Positions 25,486 through 36,216 of a stretch of 64,000 bases of DNA are shown in pieces (position 1 is the stretch's first letter; each line of letters begins with the position of its first letter). The translations under genes were made by a program, and so were the position numbers. The notes beneath the pieces were generated by a model, which searched no databases, was not told the origin of the DNA, and worked only from the letters and a program-made list of their open reading frames with translations. This DNA comes from Leisingera sp. SS27 (GTDB lineage Bacteria > Pseudomonadota > Alphaproteobacteria > Rhodobacterales > Rhodobacteraceae): the NCBI RefSeq assembly GCF_028368855.1, contig NZ_JAQNCY010000001.1:186001-250000 (forward strand), in the 5' to 3' direction.

Positions 25486-26781
25486 TTAGCGCTGTTCGAT
25501 GTCGACGTAGTCGCGCATGGTTTCGCCGAGGTACAGCTGGCGCGGGCGGCCGATCTTGTTCTGCGGATCGGCGATCATTTCCTTCCACTGCGAGATCCAG
25601 CCAACGGTGCGCGACAGCGCAAAGATCGGCGTGAACATGGAGGTCGGGAAGCCCATCGCCTCCAGGATGATGCCGGAGTAGAAGTCGACGTTCGGGAACA
25701 GCTTCTTCTCGATGAAGTAGGGATCGTTGAGCGCGGTCTGCTCCAGTTCCTTTGCGACCTGCAGCAGCGGGTTGTCGTCAACACCCAAGAGCTCCAGAAC
25801 CTCGTCCGCGGACTGTTTGAGCACGGTCGCGCGCGGGTCGGTGTTCTTGTAGACGCGGTGGCCAAAGCCCATCAGGCGGAACGGGTCGTTCTTGTCCTTG
25901 GCGCGTTCAATGAACTCAGGAATGCGGTCGACGGTGCCGATTTCCTTGAGCATCTCCAGGCAGGCCTGGTTGGCGCCGCCGTGGGCCGGGCCCCAAAGGC
26001 AGGCGATGCCGGCCGCGATGCAGGCAAAGGGGTTCGCGCCGGAAGAGGATGCCAGACGCACGGTCGAGGTAGAGGCGTTCTGCTCGTGATCCGCGTGCAG
26101 CGTCAGGATACGGTCCATCGCCCGGCTGAGGATCGGGTTCACATGGTATTCCTCGGCCGGAACCGAGAAGCACATGTGCAGGAAGTTGGCCGCGTAATCC
26201 AGATCGTTCTTGGGATACACAAACGGCTGGCCGATCGAATACTTATAGGCCATCGCGGCAATGGTCGGCAGCTTGGCGATCAGGCGGACGGCGGCAACTT
26301 CGCGCTGCCACGGGTCGGTCACGTCCAGCGAGTCGTGGTAGAAGGCCGACATCGCACCGACAACACCCACCAGGGTAGCCATCGGGTGCGCGTCGCGGCG
26401 GAACCCGCGGAAGAAGTTGTGCATCTGCTCATGCACCATGGTGTGACGGGTCACACGGGTCTCGAAGTCCTCCAGCTGGGCTGCGGTCGGCAGTTCGCCG
26501 TAAAGCAGCAGGTAGCAGACCTCGAGGTAATGCGACTTGGACGCCAGCTGGTCGATCGGGTAACCGCGATGCAGCAGTTCGCCCTTGTCGCCGTCGATAT
26601 AGGTGATGGTGCTGTCGCAGCTGGCGGTGGAGGTGAAGCCCGGGTCGTAGGTAAACACACCTGCCTGCGCATAGAGCTTGCGGATGTCGACAACATCGGG
26701 CCCGGCCGTCGGCGAGAAAATGGGCAGCTCGTAATTTTCGCCATTCAGCGTGAGCGTGGCAGATTTCTGTGTCTCGGTCAT
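25486..26781 (-). CDS. gltA: Citrate synthase
   Basis: A 431-residue type II (hexameric, NADH-sensitive class) citrate synthase, condensing oxaloacetate and acetyl-CoA at entry to the TCA cycle. Family signatures include [10 protein letters not shown], the His-containing [15 protein letters not shown], and [14 protein letters not shown] with the catalytic His. The length is typical. It follows gltX on the same strand after a 128-base spacer with two hairpins, and ends at a strong terminator. Confidence 0.97.
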   Translation of the reverse strand: MTETQKSATLTLNGENYELPIFSPTAGPDVVDIRKLYAQAGVFTYDPGFTSTASCDSTITYIDGDKGELLHRGYPIDQLASKSHYLEVCYLLLYGELPTAAQLEDFETRVTRHTMVHEQMHNFFRGFRRDAHPMATLVGVVGAMSAFYHDSLDVTDPWQREVAAVRLIAKLPTIAAMAYKYSIGQPFVYPKNDLDYAANFLHMCFSVPAEEYHVNPILSRAMDRILTLHADHEQNASTSTVRLASSSGANPFACIAAGIACLWGPAHGGANQACLEMLKEIGTVDRIPEFIERAKDKNDPFRLMGFGHRVYKNTDPRATVLKQSADEVLELLGVDDNPLLQVAKELEQTALNDPYFIEKKLFPNVDFYSGIILEAMGFPTSMFTPIFALSRTVGWISQWKEMIADPQNKIGRPRQLYLGETMRDYVDIEQR

Positions 26782-26810
26782 AGATGTCCCTTCCTGTTGC
26801 AGGCACGAAA

Positions 26811-26865
26811 GCTGCCCCGTCCGGGCGTCTTCATGCGGGGCAGCGCCTGCGCGGTTTCGCGCAGG
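26811..26865. other. Two tandem hairpins in the gltX-gltA spacer
   Basis: GCTGCCCCG and CGGGGCAGC (26811-26844) form one stem, and CCTGCGCG-GTTT-CGCGCAGG (26846-26865) another. Neither has a U-tract in the minus direction. They may be processing or 5' UTR elements of gltA. Confidence 0.4.
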
Positions 26866-26909
26866 GGTTGTCGTATCAAAACAGGCTTTACCGGGTGTTA
26901 AGACCGCAG

Positions 26910-28310
26910 TCAGCCTGTCGCGTCCTTGAGCCGGGCGAGGGTTTCCTCGCGGCCCAGAATCAGCATCATGTCGAACACCGAAGGCGTTACCGCCCGGCCT
27001 GCCAGCACCGCCCGCAAGGGGCCGGCCAGCTTGCCGAACTTGGTATCATGTGCTTCTGCAAATGCGTTCAGAAGCGCCTCCAGATCGTCACGGACCCAGC
27101 TAGCATTTTGCAGCTGCGGCGTCAATTCACCCAGTATACCATCGGATACAGAAGTGAGCGCTTTTTCTGCCTTCGCATCCCGTTCAAGAGGCCGTGAGGC
27201 AAGGATAAAATGCGCTTTTTCAAGCAGTTCCGGAAAAGTGCGCGCCCGGTCCTTGAGGCAATACATCGCACGCTCCAGCCCTTGTGACTGCGCGTCAGTG
27301 AGGGCGGGTTCCCCGGCTGCCGCCAGATAAGCGCAAATTTCCTGCCGCAGCGCGGCATCATCGCTAACGGCAATGTGCTGGCCGCAGAGATTCTCCAGCT
27401 TCTTGGTGTCGAACCGGGCAGGGCTTTTGCCGATGCCTGCGAGATTAAACCATTCTTTGGCCTGCGCGTCCGTAAAAAACTCGTCATCGCCGTGTGACCA
27501 GCCAAGACGGGCCAGGTAGTTGCGCATGCCGGCCGCCGGATAACCCATCGCCTGGTATTCCTGCGCACCGAGCGCGCCGTGGCGTTTGGACAGCTTCTTG
27601 CCGTCAGCGCCATGGATCAACGGGATATGGGCCCAGACCGGCACGTCCCAGCCCATCGCCTGATAGATCATCATCTGGCGGGCGGCGTTGTTCAGGTGGT
27701 CATCGCCACGGATCACATGGGTCACGCCCATGTCGTGGTCGTCGACCACCACCGCCAGCATATAGACCGGGGTGCCGTCCGAGCGCAGCAGGATCATGTC
27801 GTCGAGCTGGTCGTTGCGGATGGTGACGTCGCCTTGCACCTCGTCTTTAATGACAGTTACGCCGTCCTGCGGTGCCTTGATGCGGATAACATAAGGCGCA
27901 TCCGGGTGGCTCGCCTCCGCCGCGTCGCGCCAGGGCGAGCGGTAGAGGGTCGACTTGCCTTCTGCCTTGGCCTGGTCGCGGAAAGCGGCGATTTCTTCCT
28001 GCGTGGCGAAGCATTTGTAGGCTTTGCCTTCAGCCAGCAACTGCTCGGCAACTTCTGCGTGGCGGTCCGCGCGTTCGAACTGGCTGATCACTTCGCCGTC
28101 ATGATCCAGACCCAGCCATTCCATGCCTTGCAGGATGGCGGCGGTGGCCTCCGGTGTGGAGCGTTCACGGTCGGTATCCTCGATCCGCAGCAGGAACTTG
28201 CCGCCGCGGCCGCGGGCATAGAGCCAGTTGAACAGCGCTGTGCGGGCGCCGCCGATGTGCAGGTAGCCGGTGGGAGAAGGCGCGAAACGGGTGACAACCG
28301 GTTGGGTCAT
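26910..28310 (-). CDS. gltX: Glutamate--tRNA ligase
   Basis: A 466-residue class I aminoacyl-tRNA synthetase. The HIGH-type motif is [16 protein letters not shown] at residues 8-23 and the KMSKS-type motif is KKLSKRHG near residue 240. The C-terminal part is the anticodon-binding helical cage. It is divergent from comEC with a 79-base spacer. Length is normal for a proteobacterial GluRS. Confidence 0.97.
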   Translation of the reverse strand: MTQPVVTRFAPSPTGYLHIGGARTALFNWLYARGRGGKFLLRIEDTDRERSTPEATAAILQGMEWLGLDHDGEVISQFERADRHAEVAEQLLAEGKAYKCFATQEEIAAFRDQAKAEGKSTLYRSPWRDAAEASHPDAPYVIRIKAPQDGVTVIKDEVQGDVTIRNDQLDDMILLRSDGTPVYMLAVVVDDHDMGVTHVIRGDDHLNNAARQMMIYQAMGWDVPVWAHIPLIHGADGKKLSKRHGALGAQEYQAMGYPAAGMRNYLARLGWSHGDDEFFTDAQAKEWFNLAGIGKSPARFDTKKLENLCGQHIAVSDDAALRQEICAYLAAAGEPALTDAQSQGLERAMYCLKDRARTFPELLEKAHFILASRPLERDAKAEKALTSVSDGILGELTPQLQNASWVRDDLEALLNAFAEAHDTKFGKLAGPLRAVLAGRAVTPSVFDMMLILGREETLARLKDATG

Positions 28311-28389
28311 GTGCAGGATTTACCTTTTGGAAACCATGTGAGGCGTAGAGTTTCCGCCTGTCTACCGGGCGAGACGGCGGGGGGCAAGC

Positions 28390-30453
28390 ATGGGGCTTGG
28401 AACTGCAGCCAGCAACGTTCTGCAAGGCCAGCGCGGCAACCTGTTTCCCTGGGTGCCGGTGTTTCTGGGCACGGGCATAGCCGTCTATTTCAGCCTGAAG
28501 GCTGAACCAAGCGCAACGGGTATTGCCGTTTCGGCGGCTGCCTCAATGCTGTTCGCAGCTTGTGCGTTGATACGGCACGCCTTGGCTTTTCTGTGCTGGG
28601 TGCCTGCGCTGCTGGCGGCTGGCATTTGCCTGGCGTTCACACGCACACATCAGGCGGCCGCCCCGGTTCTGGACTTCCGCTATTACGGGCCGGTTGAGGG
28701 GCGGATAGTGGCAATTGACCGCTCTCCGACGGATGCGCTGCGGCTGACACTGGACCAGGTGCGGCTGGACCGGGTCGCGCCTGCAGATACGCCTGCGAAA
28801 GTCAGAATTTCACTGAAGGGATCAATTGACATTCAGCAGCCCGGATCACGAGTGATGACAACCGCGCATCTGCTGCCGCCGCAGGGGCCGGTGGAACCGG
28901 GGGGCTTCGACTTCCGCCGCCACGCCTGGTTCAAGCAGCTGGGCGGGCTTGGCTACACGAGGGTTCCTGTGCTGCTGGCCGAGGCACCCGGCAGCGGCAA
29001 GCCGGTCGAGCGGCTGCGCAGAACGCTGGCACAGTATCTGCAGACGCGGCTGCCCGGAGAGAGCGGCGGGTTTGCCGCGGCTGTCACGGCGGGCGATCGA
29101 AGCGGTGTGGGTGAGGAGACACTGACCGCGCTGCGGCAAAGCAATCTGGCGCATCTGCTGGCGATCTCCGGCCTGCACATGGGCCTGCTGACGGGGTTTG
29201 TTTTTGCATCGCTTCGCACCCTGATGTGCCTGGTTCCATGGGCTGCGCTTCGCTGGCCGGTTAAGAAACTCGCGGCGGCGGCTGCATTGGCCGCCGGGTC
29301 CGGGTATCTGCTGCTGTCGGGCGGCAATGTCGCGACAGAGCGCGCCTTTGTTATGGTGGCGGTAATGTTCGGGGCGGTGCTGCTGAACCGGCGCGCAATC
29401 ACCTTGAGAGCTGTGGCGGTGGCGGCGTTGATCGTGCTGCTGAGGCGGCCGGAAAGCCTGCTGAGCCCCGGGTTCCAAATGAGCTTTGCCGCCACCGCGG
29501 CGCTGGTTGCAGTGTTTGCCGCGCTCCGGGACGGGGAGGTTCCATTGGGCCCGCGCTGGCTGCGGCCCTTGCTTGCCCTGGTGCTGTCTTCTGCTGTGGC
29601 CGGGGCTGCGACGGCCCCCTTTGCCGCGGCGCATTTTAACACCATTCCGCATTACGGGCTGCTGGCGAACCTGTTGTCGGTGCCGGTGATGGGGACGGTC
29701 GTGATACCTGCTGCGGTACTGGCACTGGCACTGGCTCCGCTCGGGCTGGAGTGGATCGGGCTGACAGTCATGCAATGGGGCATGGAGTGGATCCTGTGGG
29801 TCGCCCGGACCGTGTCCGGCTTTGACGGGTCCGTATCGCATGTCGCAGCACCGGGGCCGCGGGTTCTGCCATTGCTCGCTGCAGGCTTCGTCTTTGCGGT
29901 GGTTTGGCAGGGGCGGCTGCGGCTGGCAGGCCTGACAGCCTGTGCCGCCGCCTTCGGGCTGTGGTCAATGGCGGAGCGCCCGCACATCCTGATAGCCGAT
30001 TCTGGCGGACTGGTCGGCGTCATGGGTCCGGAAGGGCGCGCGCTGTCGCGTGCCAAGGCGCAAGCCTTCATCGCAGGGGTCTGGCTGGAGAATGACGGAG
30101 ATCCGGAGCCACAGCCTGCCGCCGCCGCCCGCTGGGCTGGCGGGCTGGACGGGTTGGCGGTTTGGAAAGGTAACAGGTTCCGCCTGGTTCACGCACCGGG
30201 CATGCGCAAACTTTCCTCCGTAAGCAACTGCACCGGAACAGATATTATCGTTACCACAGTGGCAGGGAGCGGCGATTGCCTGCTGCTGACGCCAGAAGTG
30301 ATGCGGCAGACGGGCAGCATAGCCCTGACACGCAGCGGCGCGTTTCTGACGGCGCGGGAGACAGCAGGCGACCGGCCTTGGACCGGCTGGCAGCCGGAGG
30401 GACAGGAAATCCGCCGCCTGCGGCGGCTGCTGAGCGGGGTCGGCAGTCAGTAA
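28390..30453 (+). CDS. comEC: ComEC/Rec2 family DNA-uptake membrane protein
   Basis: A 687-residue polytopic protein. It has N-terminal helices, an OB-like domain around residues 95-170, and the competence core with the signature [18 protein letters not shown] near residue 250. ComEC forms the inner-membrane channel for single-stranded DNA uptake. The C-terminal region (from about 530) resembles a beta-lactamase-like domain but lacks the HxHxDH metal motif, so nuclease activity there is unlikely. The 3' end overlaps the convergent lexA stop region by seven bases. No other competence genes are in the window. Confidence 0.9.
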   Translation: MGLGTAASNVLQGQRGNLFPWVPVFLGTGIAVYFSLKAEPSATGIAVSAAASMLFAACALIRHALAFLCWVPALLAAGICLAFTRTHQAAAPVLDFRYYGPVEGRIVAIDRSPTDALRLTLDQVRLDRVAPADTPAKVRISLKGSIDIQQPGSRVMTTAHLLPPQGPVEPGGFDFRRHAWFKQLGGLGYTRVPVLLAEAPGSGKPVERLRRTLAQYLQTRLPGESGGFAAAVTAGDRSGVGEETLTALRQSNLAHLLAISGLHMGLLTGFVFASLRTLMCLVPWAALRWPVKKLAAAAALAAGSGYLLLSGGNVATERAFVMVAVMFGAVLLNRRAITLRAVAVAALIVLLRRPESLLSPGFQMSFAATAALVAVFAALRDGEVPLGPRWLRPLLALVLSSAVAGAATAPFAAAHFNTIPHYGLLANLLSVPVMGTVVIPAAVLALALAPLGLEWIGLTVMQWGMEWILWVARTVSGFDGSVSHVAAPGPRVLPLLAAGFVFAVVWQGRLRLAGLTACAAAFGLWSMAERPHILIADSGGLVGVMGPEGRALSRAKAQAFIAGVWLENDGDPEPQPAAAARWAGGLDGLAVWKGNRFRLVHAPGMRKLSSVSNCTGTDIIVTTVAGSGDCLLLTPEVMRQTGSIALTRSGAFLTARETAGDRPWTGWQPEGQEIRRLRRLLSGVGSQ

Positions 30454-31154
30454 GTGCGGATCAGGCCGACAAGACGGCCCTGCACCTGGACCATATCTTC
30501 GGGGTAGCGGCGGGTTTCATAGGCCGGGTTGGCGGCCTCCAGCGCGATCATGGAGCCTTCGCGGAAATACTTCTTCAGGGTTGCTTCCTGGCCTTCGACC
30601 AGCGCCACAACAATGTCGCCGTTATCGGCTGCCGAAGATTCGCGGATCACCACGATATCGCCATCGTTGATACCGGCCTCGATCATCGAGTCGCCTTTGA
30701 CCTCCAGCGCATAGTGCTGGCCGGTGGCGGCGATCATGCCGCCCGGCACCGCCACCTGATGCGAGACCTGGCTGATCGCCTCAATCGGCACACCGGCAGC
30801 AATCCGTCCCATCACCGGCAGTTCAACCGCTGCCTGGCGCAGCGGTTCCGCTGGTTCGGCTGTTGGAGCCGTGGCGCGTGCCTGGCCGCCGTCGATCACC
30901 TTGGGAGCGAAGCCTTGCGGCTCAGCTGCGCCGCCAAGGCTTTCGGGCAGGCGGATGATTTCGATGGCGCGAGCGCGGTGCGGCAGGCGGCGGATGAAGC
31001 CGCGCTCCTCCAGCGCCGTGATCAGCCGGTGGATACCGGATTTCGACCTGAGATCGAGTTCGGTCTTCATTTCGTCAAAACTGGGGGGCACGCTGTCGCG
31101 CTGCAAGCGTTTGTGAATGAATTCCAGCAGTTGAAGTTGCTTCTTTGTGAGCAT
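30447..31154 (-). CDS. lexA: LexA repressor
   Basis: A 235-residue SOS repressor/autoprotease. The N-terminal winged helix spans residues 1-65 ([17 protein letters not shown]). The self-cleavage site is Ala120-Gly121 in GRIAAGVP, the catalytic Ser156 is in GDSMIEAG, and Lys194 is in EATLKKY. A GTTC-N7-GTTC SOS box lies 33 bases upstream of the start, so the gene is autoregulated. It follows moeA on the same strand but with its own promoter, and overlaps comEC tail to tail. Confidence 0.97.
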   Translation of the reverse strand: MLTKKQLQLLEFIHKRLQRDSVPPSFDEMKTELDLRSKSGIHRLITALEERGFIRRLPHRARAIEIIRLPESLGGAAEPQGFAPKVIDGGQARATAPTAEPAEPLRQAAVELPVMGRIAAGVPIEAISQVSHQVAVPGGMIAATGQHYALEVKGDSMIEAGINDGDIVVIRESSAADNGDIVVALVEGQEATLKKYFREGSMIALEAANPAYETRRYPEDMVQVQGRLVGLIRTY

Positions 31155-31186
31155 CGCCGCGCCCTCCGTGCCTCATGTTTTCTTTT

Positions 31187-31201
31187 GTTCTACGCATGTT
31201 C
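31187..31201. promoter_or_regulatory. SOS box of lexA
   Basis: GTTC-TACGCAT-GTTC matches exactly the direct-repeat LexA operator GTTC-N7-GTTC of alphaproteobacteria, 33 bases before the lexA start. Confidence 0.9.
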
Positions 31202-31243
31202 ACGTTTTGTGTCAACACGGCTGTTTTTCCGGACAGCACGGGA

Positions 31244-31279
31244 ACGCGCCAGAGGCGCGTGCCTCCGGCGGATGTTTTT
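31244..31279 (+). repeat. Hairpin plus GCCTCCGGCGG element, copy 1
   Basis: ACGCGCC-AGA-GGCGCGT is followed by GCCTCCGGCGG and a T5 run. The same layout recurs at 37804-37847. The T-run points rightward, although no rightward gene ends here. Confidence 0.5.
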
Positions 31280-31298
31280 GTGCAAAGAAGAAGCTGGA

Positions 31299-32471
31299 TC
31301 AGATGGAAAGGTATTGCACCGTTTCGCCTGCGCTGCGGGCAGGGTCACCCGGCGGCCGCACCAGCAGGGCGTTGGCGTTCGCAAGGATGGTGAGCAGCGA
31401 ACTGTCCTGATTTTCAAAAGCCGTCAGTTGGCCGTTTTCGACCTGCGCCCGCATGTAATGCTCTCTCGGGCCATTTTGACCGAGCGGCTCTGCAAGGGTT
31501 GCTTCCTGCAGTTGCTGCGCTTCAGCAGGCAATCCCAGCATAGCTCTGATCATGGGGGCCAGGAAAACATGGCCGCAGACCATTGCAGACACCGGGTTGC
31601 CGGGCAGGCCGGCCATTGCAGCACTGCCCATGCGGCCGGCCATCAGCGGTTTGCCAGGACGCATGGCAACCTTGTAGAAGCTACGCTCCATGCCGAGGTC
31701 CTGCGCCACCTTGCCGACCAGATCGTGATCGCCGACCGAGGCGCCGCCGATAGTGACAACCAGGTCCGCACCCTCAGCCAGCTCAAACGCGGTGCGCAGG
31801 GAGCTTTCGGTATCGCGGGCGATCGGCAGGATGCGGGCGCGGGCGCCCAGATCCACGAGCATCGCCTTGAGGCCGAAGGTGTTGGAGGCGATGATCTGGT
31901 CCGGTCCGGGCGTGCCGCCGGGCATCACCAGCTCGTCACCGGTGGAGATCAGCGCGATCTCCGGGCGGCGGGTGACAGTGACCGAGGGGAGGTTCATCGC
32001 GGCCAGCAGGGCGATGTCCGAAGGGGCCAGCAGCCGCGGTGCGCTGACGGTCTGGCCATCGGTGAAGTCGCCGCCGCGGGGACGGATATTGTGGTTGCTG
32101 CCGGGCTCATCCGTGATGGTGATGAGGTCGCCGTTGCGGGTCACATCCTCTTGAATGACAACGAAACTTGCCCCTTCAGGCACCGGGGCTCCGGTGAAGA
32201 TCCGCACCGCCTGACCGGCACCCACCTTGCCCTGATACGCGTGGCCGGCAGCGGCCTCGCCGATCACCTTGAACATGGCGTGCAGCTCAACCTCGGCGGC
32301 GTTGACGGCATAGCCGTCCATGGCGGAGGCGGAGAACGGCGGCTGGTCGCGGCGGGCCTGCACATCGCGGGCAAGCACGCGGCCTGTGGCCTGGTCCAAG
32401 GGGACTTCCTCAGGTTCCAGCTGGCTGACAAGCGCCAGAAGATGTGCGCGGGCTTCGCTGACAGGGATCAT
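31299..32471 (-). CDS. moeA: Molybdopterin molybdotransferase MoeA
   Basis: A 390-residue MoeA that inserts molybdate into adenylylated molybdopterin. Recognisable blocks are SAMDGYAVNA near residues 48-57, IFTGAPVPEGAS, ISTGDELV, and TIGGASVGDHDLV with GLPGNPVSA. The start ATG 32471 directly abuts the moaC stop, so translation is coupled. Together with moaC it forms a molybdenum-cofactor pair at the end of the trp gene run. Confidence 0.95.
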   Translation of the reverse strand: MIPVSEARAHLLALVSQLEPEEVPLDQATGRVLARDVQARRDQPPFSASAMDGYAVNAAEVELHAMFKVIGEAAAGHAYQGKVGAGQAVRIFTGAPVPEGASFVVIQEDVTRNGDLITITDEPGSNHNIRPRGGDFTDGQTVSAPRLLAPSDIALLAAMNLPSVTVTRRPEIALISTGDELVMPGGTPGPDQIIASNTFGLKAMLVDLGARARILPIARDTESSLRTAFELAEGADLVVTIGGASVGDHDLVGKVAQDLGMERSFYKVAMRPGKPLMAGRMGSAAMAGLPGNPVSAMVCGHVFLAPMIRAMLGLPAEAQQLQEATLAEPLGQNGPREHYMRAQVENGQLTAFENQDSSLLTILANANALLVRPPGDPARSAGETVQYLSI

Positions 32472-32942
32472 CTACGCCTCGTACCTGCCTGATTTTCCGC
32501 CATCTTTCAGCGTGACACGGATGCCGCCGATCTCCATCGCCTTGTCCACCGCCTTGGCCATGTCATAGACTGTGAGCGCGGCGGTAGAAACGGCGGTCAA
32601 GGCCTCCATCTCAACCCCGGTCTGTCCGGTGGTCTTGACCGTGGCCTCGACCCGCACGCCGGGCAGGTCGGGATCCAGCGTCAGTTCGACCGCGACCTTG
32701 GTCACAGGCAGCGGATGGCAGAGCGGGATCAGGTCGGGCGTCTTCTTGGCGCCCATGATGCCGGCAAGGCGGGCCACTGACAGCACGTCACCTTTCTTGG
32801 CGCGGCCCTCGGCAATGATGTCAAAGGTTTCCTGCGCCATGGTGATGTGGCCCTCGGCAGTGGCGATGCGCGAGGTCACTTCCTTGTCCGAGACGTCGAC
32901 CATATGGGCGTCGCCCTTGGTGTCGAAATGCGTGAGGCTCAT
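32472..32942 (-). CDS. moaC: Cyclic pyranopterin monophosphate synthase MoaC
   Basis: A 156-residue MoaC, which together with MoaA makes cyclic pyranopterin monophosphate from GTP. The family blocks [34 protein letters not shown] and [11 protein letters not shown] are all present. The start is ATG 32942, preceded by AAGGA about eight bases upstream; the longer frame overlaps trpC. It follows trpC after 11 bases and abuts moeA, so the three are likely one transcript. Confidence 0.96.
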   Translation of the reverse strand: MSLTHFDTKGDAHMVDVSDKEVTSRIATAEGHITMAQETFDIIAEGRAKKGDVLSVARLAGIMGAKKTPDLIPLCHPLPVTKVAVELTLDPDLPGVRVEATVKTTGQTGVEMEALTAVSTAALTVYDMAKAVDKAMEIGGIRVTLKDGGKSGRYEA

Positions 32943-32953
32943 GGAGGGTATCC

Positions 32954-33766
32954 TTACATCATGCCCGGTGTCAGCGGGTTGGCGAGCAACGCGCGTGTTG
33001 CGCCGGCCACGTCGTCCTGCCGCATCAGGCTTTCGCCGATGAGGAAGGTGCGGGCGCCGTAGCGCGCCATATCGCTGAGATCCTCGGGCGTGAACAGCCC
33101 GCTTTCGCAGACGATGGTGCGGTCCGCGGGCACCATGCGGGACAGGGTCCGGGTGGTGTCCAGCGTGGTCTCGAAGGTCTTGAGGTTGCGGTTGTTGATG
33201 CCCATCAGCGGCGATTTCAGATTGCAGGCGCGTTCCAGCTCTTCGGCGTCGTGCACTTCCAGCAGCACATCCATGCCCCACTCAAAGGCACTTTCCTCCA
33301 GCTCCTGCGCCTGAGCGTCAGAAACGGAAGCGAGGATGATCAGGATGCAGTCGGCCCCCAGCGCGCGGGCCTCGGCCACCTGGTAGGTGTCATACATGAA
33401 GTCCTTGCGCAGTGCGGGCAGCGCGCAAGCATCGCGGGCCTGGGTGAGGAATTCCTTGGCGCCCTGGAAGCTGGGGGTGTCGGTCAGCACCGACAGGCAG
33501 GTGGCGCCGCCGTCCTCATAGGCCTTGGCCAGTTCCGCCGGTTCGAAATCGGGGCGGATCAGGCCCTTGGAAGGGCTCGCTTTCTTTATCTCGGCAATCA
33601 GGCCATAGCCTGTTCGGTTTGCCTGCATCAGACTGTCGGCAAAGCCGCGCACCGGCGAGGCCTCGCGTGCCTCGGCCTCAACCGCCTCAATCGGTTTGGC
33701 GGCTTTGTCTGCGGCCACTTCCTCGAGCTTGTAGGCCTTGATCTTGTCGAGCACGTTTTTGGTCAT
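32954..33766 (-). CDS. trpC: Indole-3-glycerol phosphate synthase
   Basis: A 270-residue TIM-barrel enzyme closing the indole ring in tryptophan synthesis. The blocks [39 protein letters not shown] and VCESGLFT are diagnostic. This is the single-function TrpC, without fused TrpF. The start overlaps the ung stop by four bases, so ung is embedded in the trp transcript between trpD and trpC. Confidence 0.97.
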   Translation of the reverse strand: MTKNVLDKIKAYKLEEVAADKAAKPIEAVEAEAREASPVRGFADSLMQANRTGYGLIAEIKKASPSKGLIRPDFEPAELAKAYEDGGATCLSVLTDTPSFQGAKEFLTQARDACALPALRKDFMYDTYQVAEARALGADCILIILASVSDAQAQELEESAFEWGMDVLLEVHDAEELERACNLKSPLMGINNRNLKTFETTLDTTRTLSRMVPADRTIVCESGLFTPEDLSDMARYGARTFLIGESLMRQDDVAGATRALLANPLTPGMM

Positions 33767-34434
33767 TCCGGTGCCTCCGTTCCTGCGTTCCAGTCTATGG
33801 CAGTTTCACCACGGTCGGCGAGCCAATTGTTCACTTTCGAAAAGGGCCGGGACCCGAAGAAACCGCGCCGCGCCGACAAGGGCGAAGGATGGGCGGTTTT
33901 CAGGATCAGGTGATCGCCCGGTTCGATATGTTTTTCAAGCTTTTGCGCCGCATTTCCCCAGAGAATGTAGGCGGTTGGGGTTCTGGACGTCAGATCCAGC
34001 ACCTGGTGCACCAGTTGATGCCAGCCCAGATGCTTGTGGCCGTTTGCCTCACCTGCGGGAACCGACAGGGCGGTATTCAGCAAAAGCACGCCCTGACGTG
34101 CCCAGCCCCGCAGATCCGCATTCGGGCGGGTGATGCCAAGATCTTCCTGCAGCTCCTTGTAAATGTTGGACAAGGACCGGGGAAAGGGGCGCACATGCGG
34201 TTCCGCGGAGAAGGCCAGCCCGTGGGCGTGGCCGGGCGTCGGGTACGGATCCTGGCCGAGGATCACAACCCTTGTATCTTCCGGCTGTGTCAGTTCCAGC
34301 GCCGCGAACCGCTGATGCACAGGCGGCAGGATTTCCCGGCCATCCGCTTCAATCGAAGAGGATATCCCAGGCCAAACAGAACTGAAAAAAGGCAGGCTGG
34401 ACCAGGCGCCCAGCCCTGCGGGAAGATCGGTCAT
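33763..34434 (-). CDS. ung: Uracil-DNA glycosylase
   Basis: A 223-residue family 1 UDG that removes uracil from DNA. The catalytic water-activating loop is [17 protein letters not shown] with Asp62, and the His loop is [13 protein letters not shown]. It overlaps trpD by four bases at its start and trpC by four bases at its end. A DNA-repair gene within the trp operon is an odd placement but coupling is very tight, so it is unlikely to be a recent insertion. Confidence 0.96.
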   Translation of the reverse strand: MTDLPAGLGAWSSLPFFSSVWPGISSSIEADGREILPPVHQRFAALELTQPEDTRVVILGQDPYPTPGHAHGLAFSAEPHVRPFPRSLSNIYKELQEDLGITRPNADLRGWARQGVLLLNTALSVPAGEANGHKHLGWHQLVHQVLDLTSRTPTAYILWGNAAQKLEKHIEPGDHLILKTAHPSPLSARRGFFGSRPFSKVNNWLADRGETAIDWNAGTEAPE

Positions 34435-35450
34435 GCGGCTGAGGTGATACGGGCCAGTGCTTCGACCTTTGCCTTGGCGGCACCGCTGTCGATCGACTCG
34501 GCGGCGCGTGCCACGCCCTCCTTGAGGTCCGCGGCCTTGCCTGCCACAACCAGCGCAGCGGCGGCGTTCAGCAAAACTGCGTCACGGTAGGCCGAGGGCG
34601 TGCCTTGCAAAAGCACCCGGAAGGCCATGGCGTTTTCCTCGGGCGTGCCGCCGATGATCTTGTCAAAGTCGTGCACCGGCAGGCCTGCATCCTCAGGGTG
34701 CAGCTCGACATCGCGGATTGTGCCGTCCTCCTCCAGAGCCGAGACCCAGCTGACACCGGTAATGGTCAGTTCATCGGTGCCATCGGAGCCGTGCACCAGC
34801 CACGCGCGCTCTGAGCCGAGGGTTTTGAGCGTTTCCGCCATCGGACGGATCATCGCGCGGCTGAAGGCGCCGGTCAGCTGGCGCTTGACGCCGGCAGGGT
34901 TGGTCAGGGGGCCTAGAATGTTGAAGATGGTCCGGGTGCCGAGCTCAGCCCGGGTGGGCATCACATGCGCCACCGCCGGGTGGTGCATCGGCGCCATCAT
35001 GAAACCGATCCCGGCTTCATTTATTGCCTTTTCAACCACTTCCGGCCCGACCATAACGTTGATTCCCATTTGGGACTGCATGTCGGCGGTGCCGGATTTG
35101 GAGCTGAGATTGCGGTTTCCGTGCTTGGCGACCACAACGCCGGCGCCGGCGGCGACAAAGGCAGTGGCGGTGGAGATATTGAGGGTATTTTTGCCGTCGC
35201 CGCCGGTGCCAACGATATCCATGGCTCCGGCGGGCGCCTTCACCGGATTGCATTTGGCGCGCATCACCGCAGCCGCGGCGGCGTATTCGTCAACGCTTTC
35301 ACCGCGGGTGCGCATGGCCATCAGCAGGCCGCCAATCTGGCTTGGCGTGGCCTCGCCCTCAAACAGCAGGGTGAAGGCTTTTTCAGCCTCTTCGCGGCTC
35401 AGCGAGCGTTCTGCAGCGGCGCCGATCAGTGGCTTCAGCTGATCGCTCAT
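34431..35450 (-). CDS. trpD: Anthranilate phosphoribosyltransferase
   Basis: A 339-residue TrpD, adding PRPP to anthranilate. The PRPP-binding loop [14 protein letters not shown] starts at residue 81, and [12 protein letters not shown] and [10 protein letters not shown] are typical. The start overlaps trpG by four bases and the end overlaps ung by four bases. Length is normal. Confidence 0.97.
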   Translation of the reverse strand: MSDQLKPLIGAAAERSLSREEAEKAFTLLFEGEATPSQIGGLLMAMRTRGESVDEYAAAAAVMRAKCNPVKAPAGAMDIVGTGGDGKNTLNISTATAFVAAGAGVVVAKHGNRNLSSKSGTADMQSQMGINVMVGPEVVEKAINEAGIGFMMAPMHHPAVAHVMPTRAELGTRTIFNILGPLTNPAGVKRQLTGAFSRAMIRPMAETLKTLGSERAWLVHGSDGTDELTITGVSWVSALEEDGTIRDVELHPEDAGLPVHDFDKIIGGTPEENAMAFRVLLQGTPSAYRDAVLLNAAAALVVAGKAADLKEGVARAAESIDSGAAKAKVEALARITSAA

Positions 35451-36028
35451 GCCGGCACCTGCATCACGTCGAGGAAGTTCTTCAACAGCGCGTGGCCGTG
35501 TTCGGAGGCAATTGATTCCGGGTGGAACTGGACGCCGTGGATCGGCAGCTCCTTGTGCTGCAGCCCCATGATGGTGCCGTCTTCCAGCTCAGCCGTGATT
35601 TCCAGGCAATCAGGCAGGCTTTCGCGCTCCACCACCAGAGAGTGATAGCGGGTTGCCTCAAAAGGCGTCGGCAAGCCTTTGAAAACGCCGGTATCCTTGT
35701 GATGCATCATGCCCATTTTGCCGTGAACGATCTCGTGGCAGCGCACGACCTTGCCGCCGAAGGCCTGGCCGATGGTCTGATGGCCGAGGCAGACGCCCAG
35801 AAGCGGCGTCTTGGTCTCTGCCGCAGCCTCAGTCAGGGCGAGGCAGATGCCGGCCTGATCCGGGTCGCACGGGCCGGGCGACAGCAGAATGCCGGAAGGC
35901 TTCATCGCCATGGCTTCCTGCACGTTGATGGCATCGTTGCGATGCACTTCCATTTCAGCGCCAAGCTCGCCCAGGTAGTGGACAAGGTTGTAGGTGAAGG
36001 AATCGTAGTTATCGATCAGCAGCAGCAT
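35447..36028 (-). CDS. trpG: Anthranilate synthase component II (glutamine amidotransferase)
   Basis: A 193-residue class I amidotransferase that feeds ammonia to TrpE. The nucleophile Cys80 is in [17 protein letters not shown] and the His-Glu pair is in [14 protein letters not shown]. The start is ATG 36028 ([16 protein letters not shown]), with a promoter-like sequence about 45 bases upstream. It is the first gene of the leftward trpG-trpD-ung-trpC-moaC-moeA run. Its partner trpE lies 1.9 kb away beyond a gene on the other strand. Confidence 0.96.
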   Translation of the reverse strand: MLLLIDNYDSFTYNLVHYLGELGAEMEVHRNDAINVQEAMAMKPSGILLSPGPCDPDQAGICLALTEAAAETKTPLLGVCLGHQTIGQAFGGKVVRCHEIVHGKMGMMHHKDTGVFKGLPTPFEATRYHSLVVERESLPDCLEITAELEDGTIMGLQHKELPIHGVQFHPESIASEHGHALLKNFLDVMQVPA

Positions 36029-36070
36029 CTTGCGGGCTCTTTTAAGGGTGGCGGGCGGGGTGCGCGCCGC

Positions 36071-36098
36071 AGTATAGTGGTTGCAACATACTTGTTCA
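36071..36098 (-). promoter_or_regulatory. Candidate promoter of the trpG operon
   Basis: Minus-strand TGAACA (36098-36093), a 16-base spacer and TATACT (36076-36071) form a sigma-70-like promoter about 43 bases before the trpG start. No leader peptide or attenuator was seen. Confidence 0.45.
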
Positions 36099-36216
36099 GG
36101 GATACGGGGCAGCGTCAAGGGCAGGAACGGCGAATGGCAGAGGGTTACCGGTACCGGTGACGGCTGGCAGGCTGAAATGGCGCAGCACTTGGGAAAGATT
36201 GAGAGGCGAAACGGGC

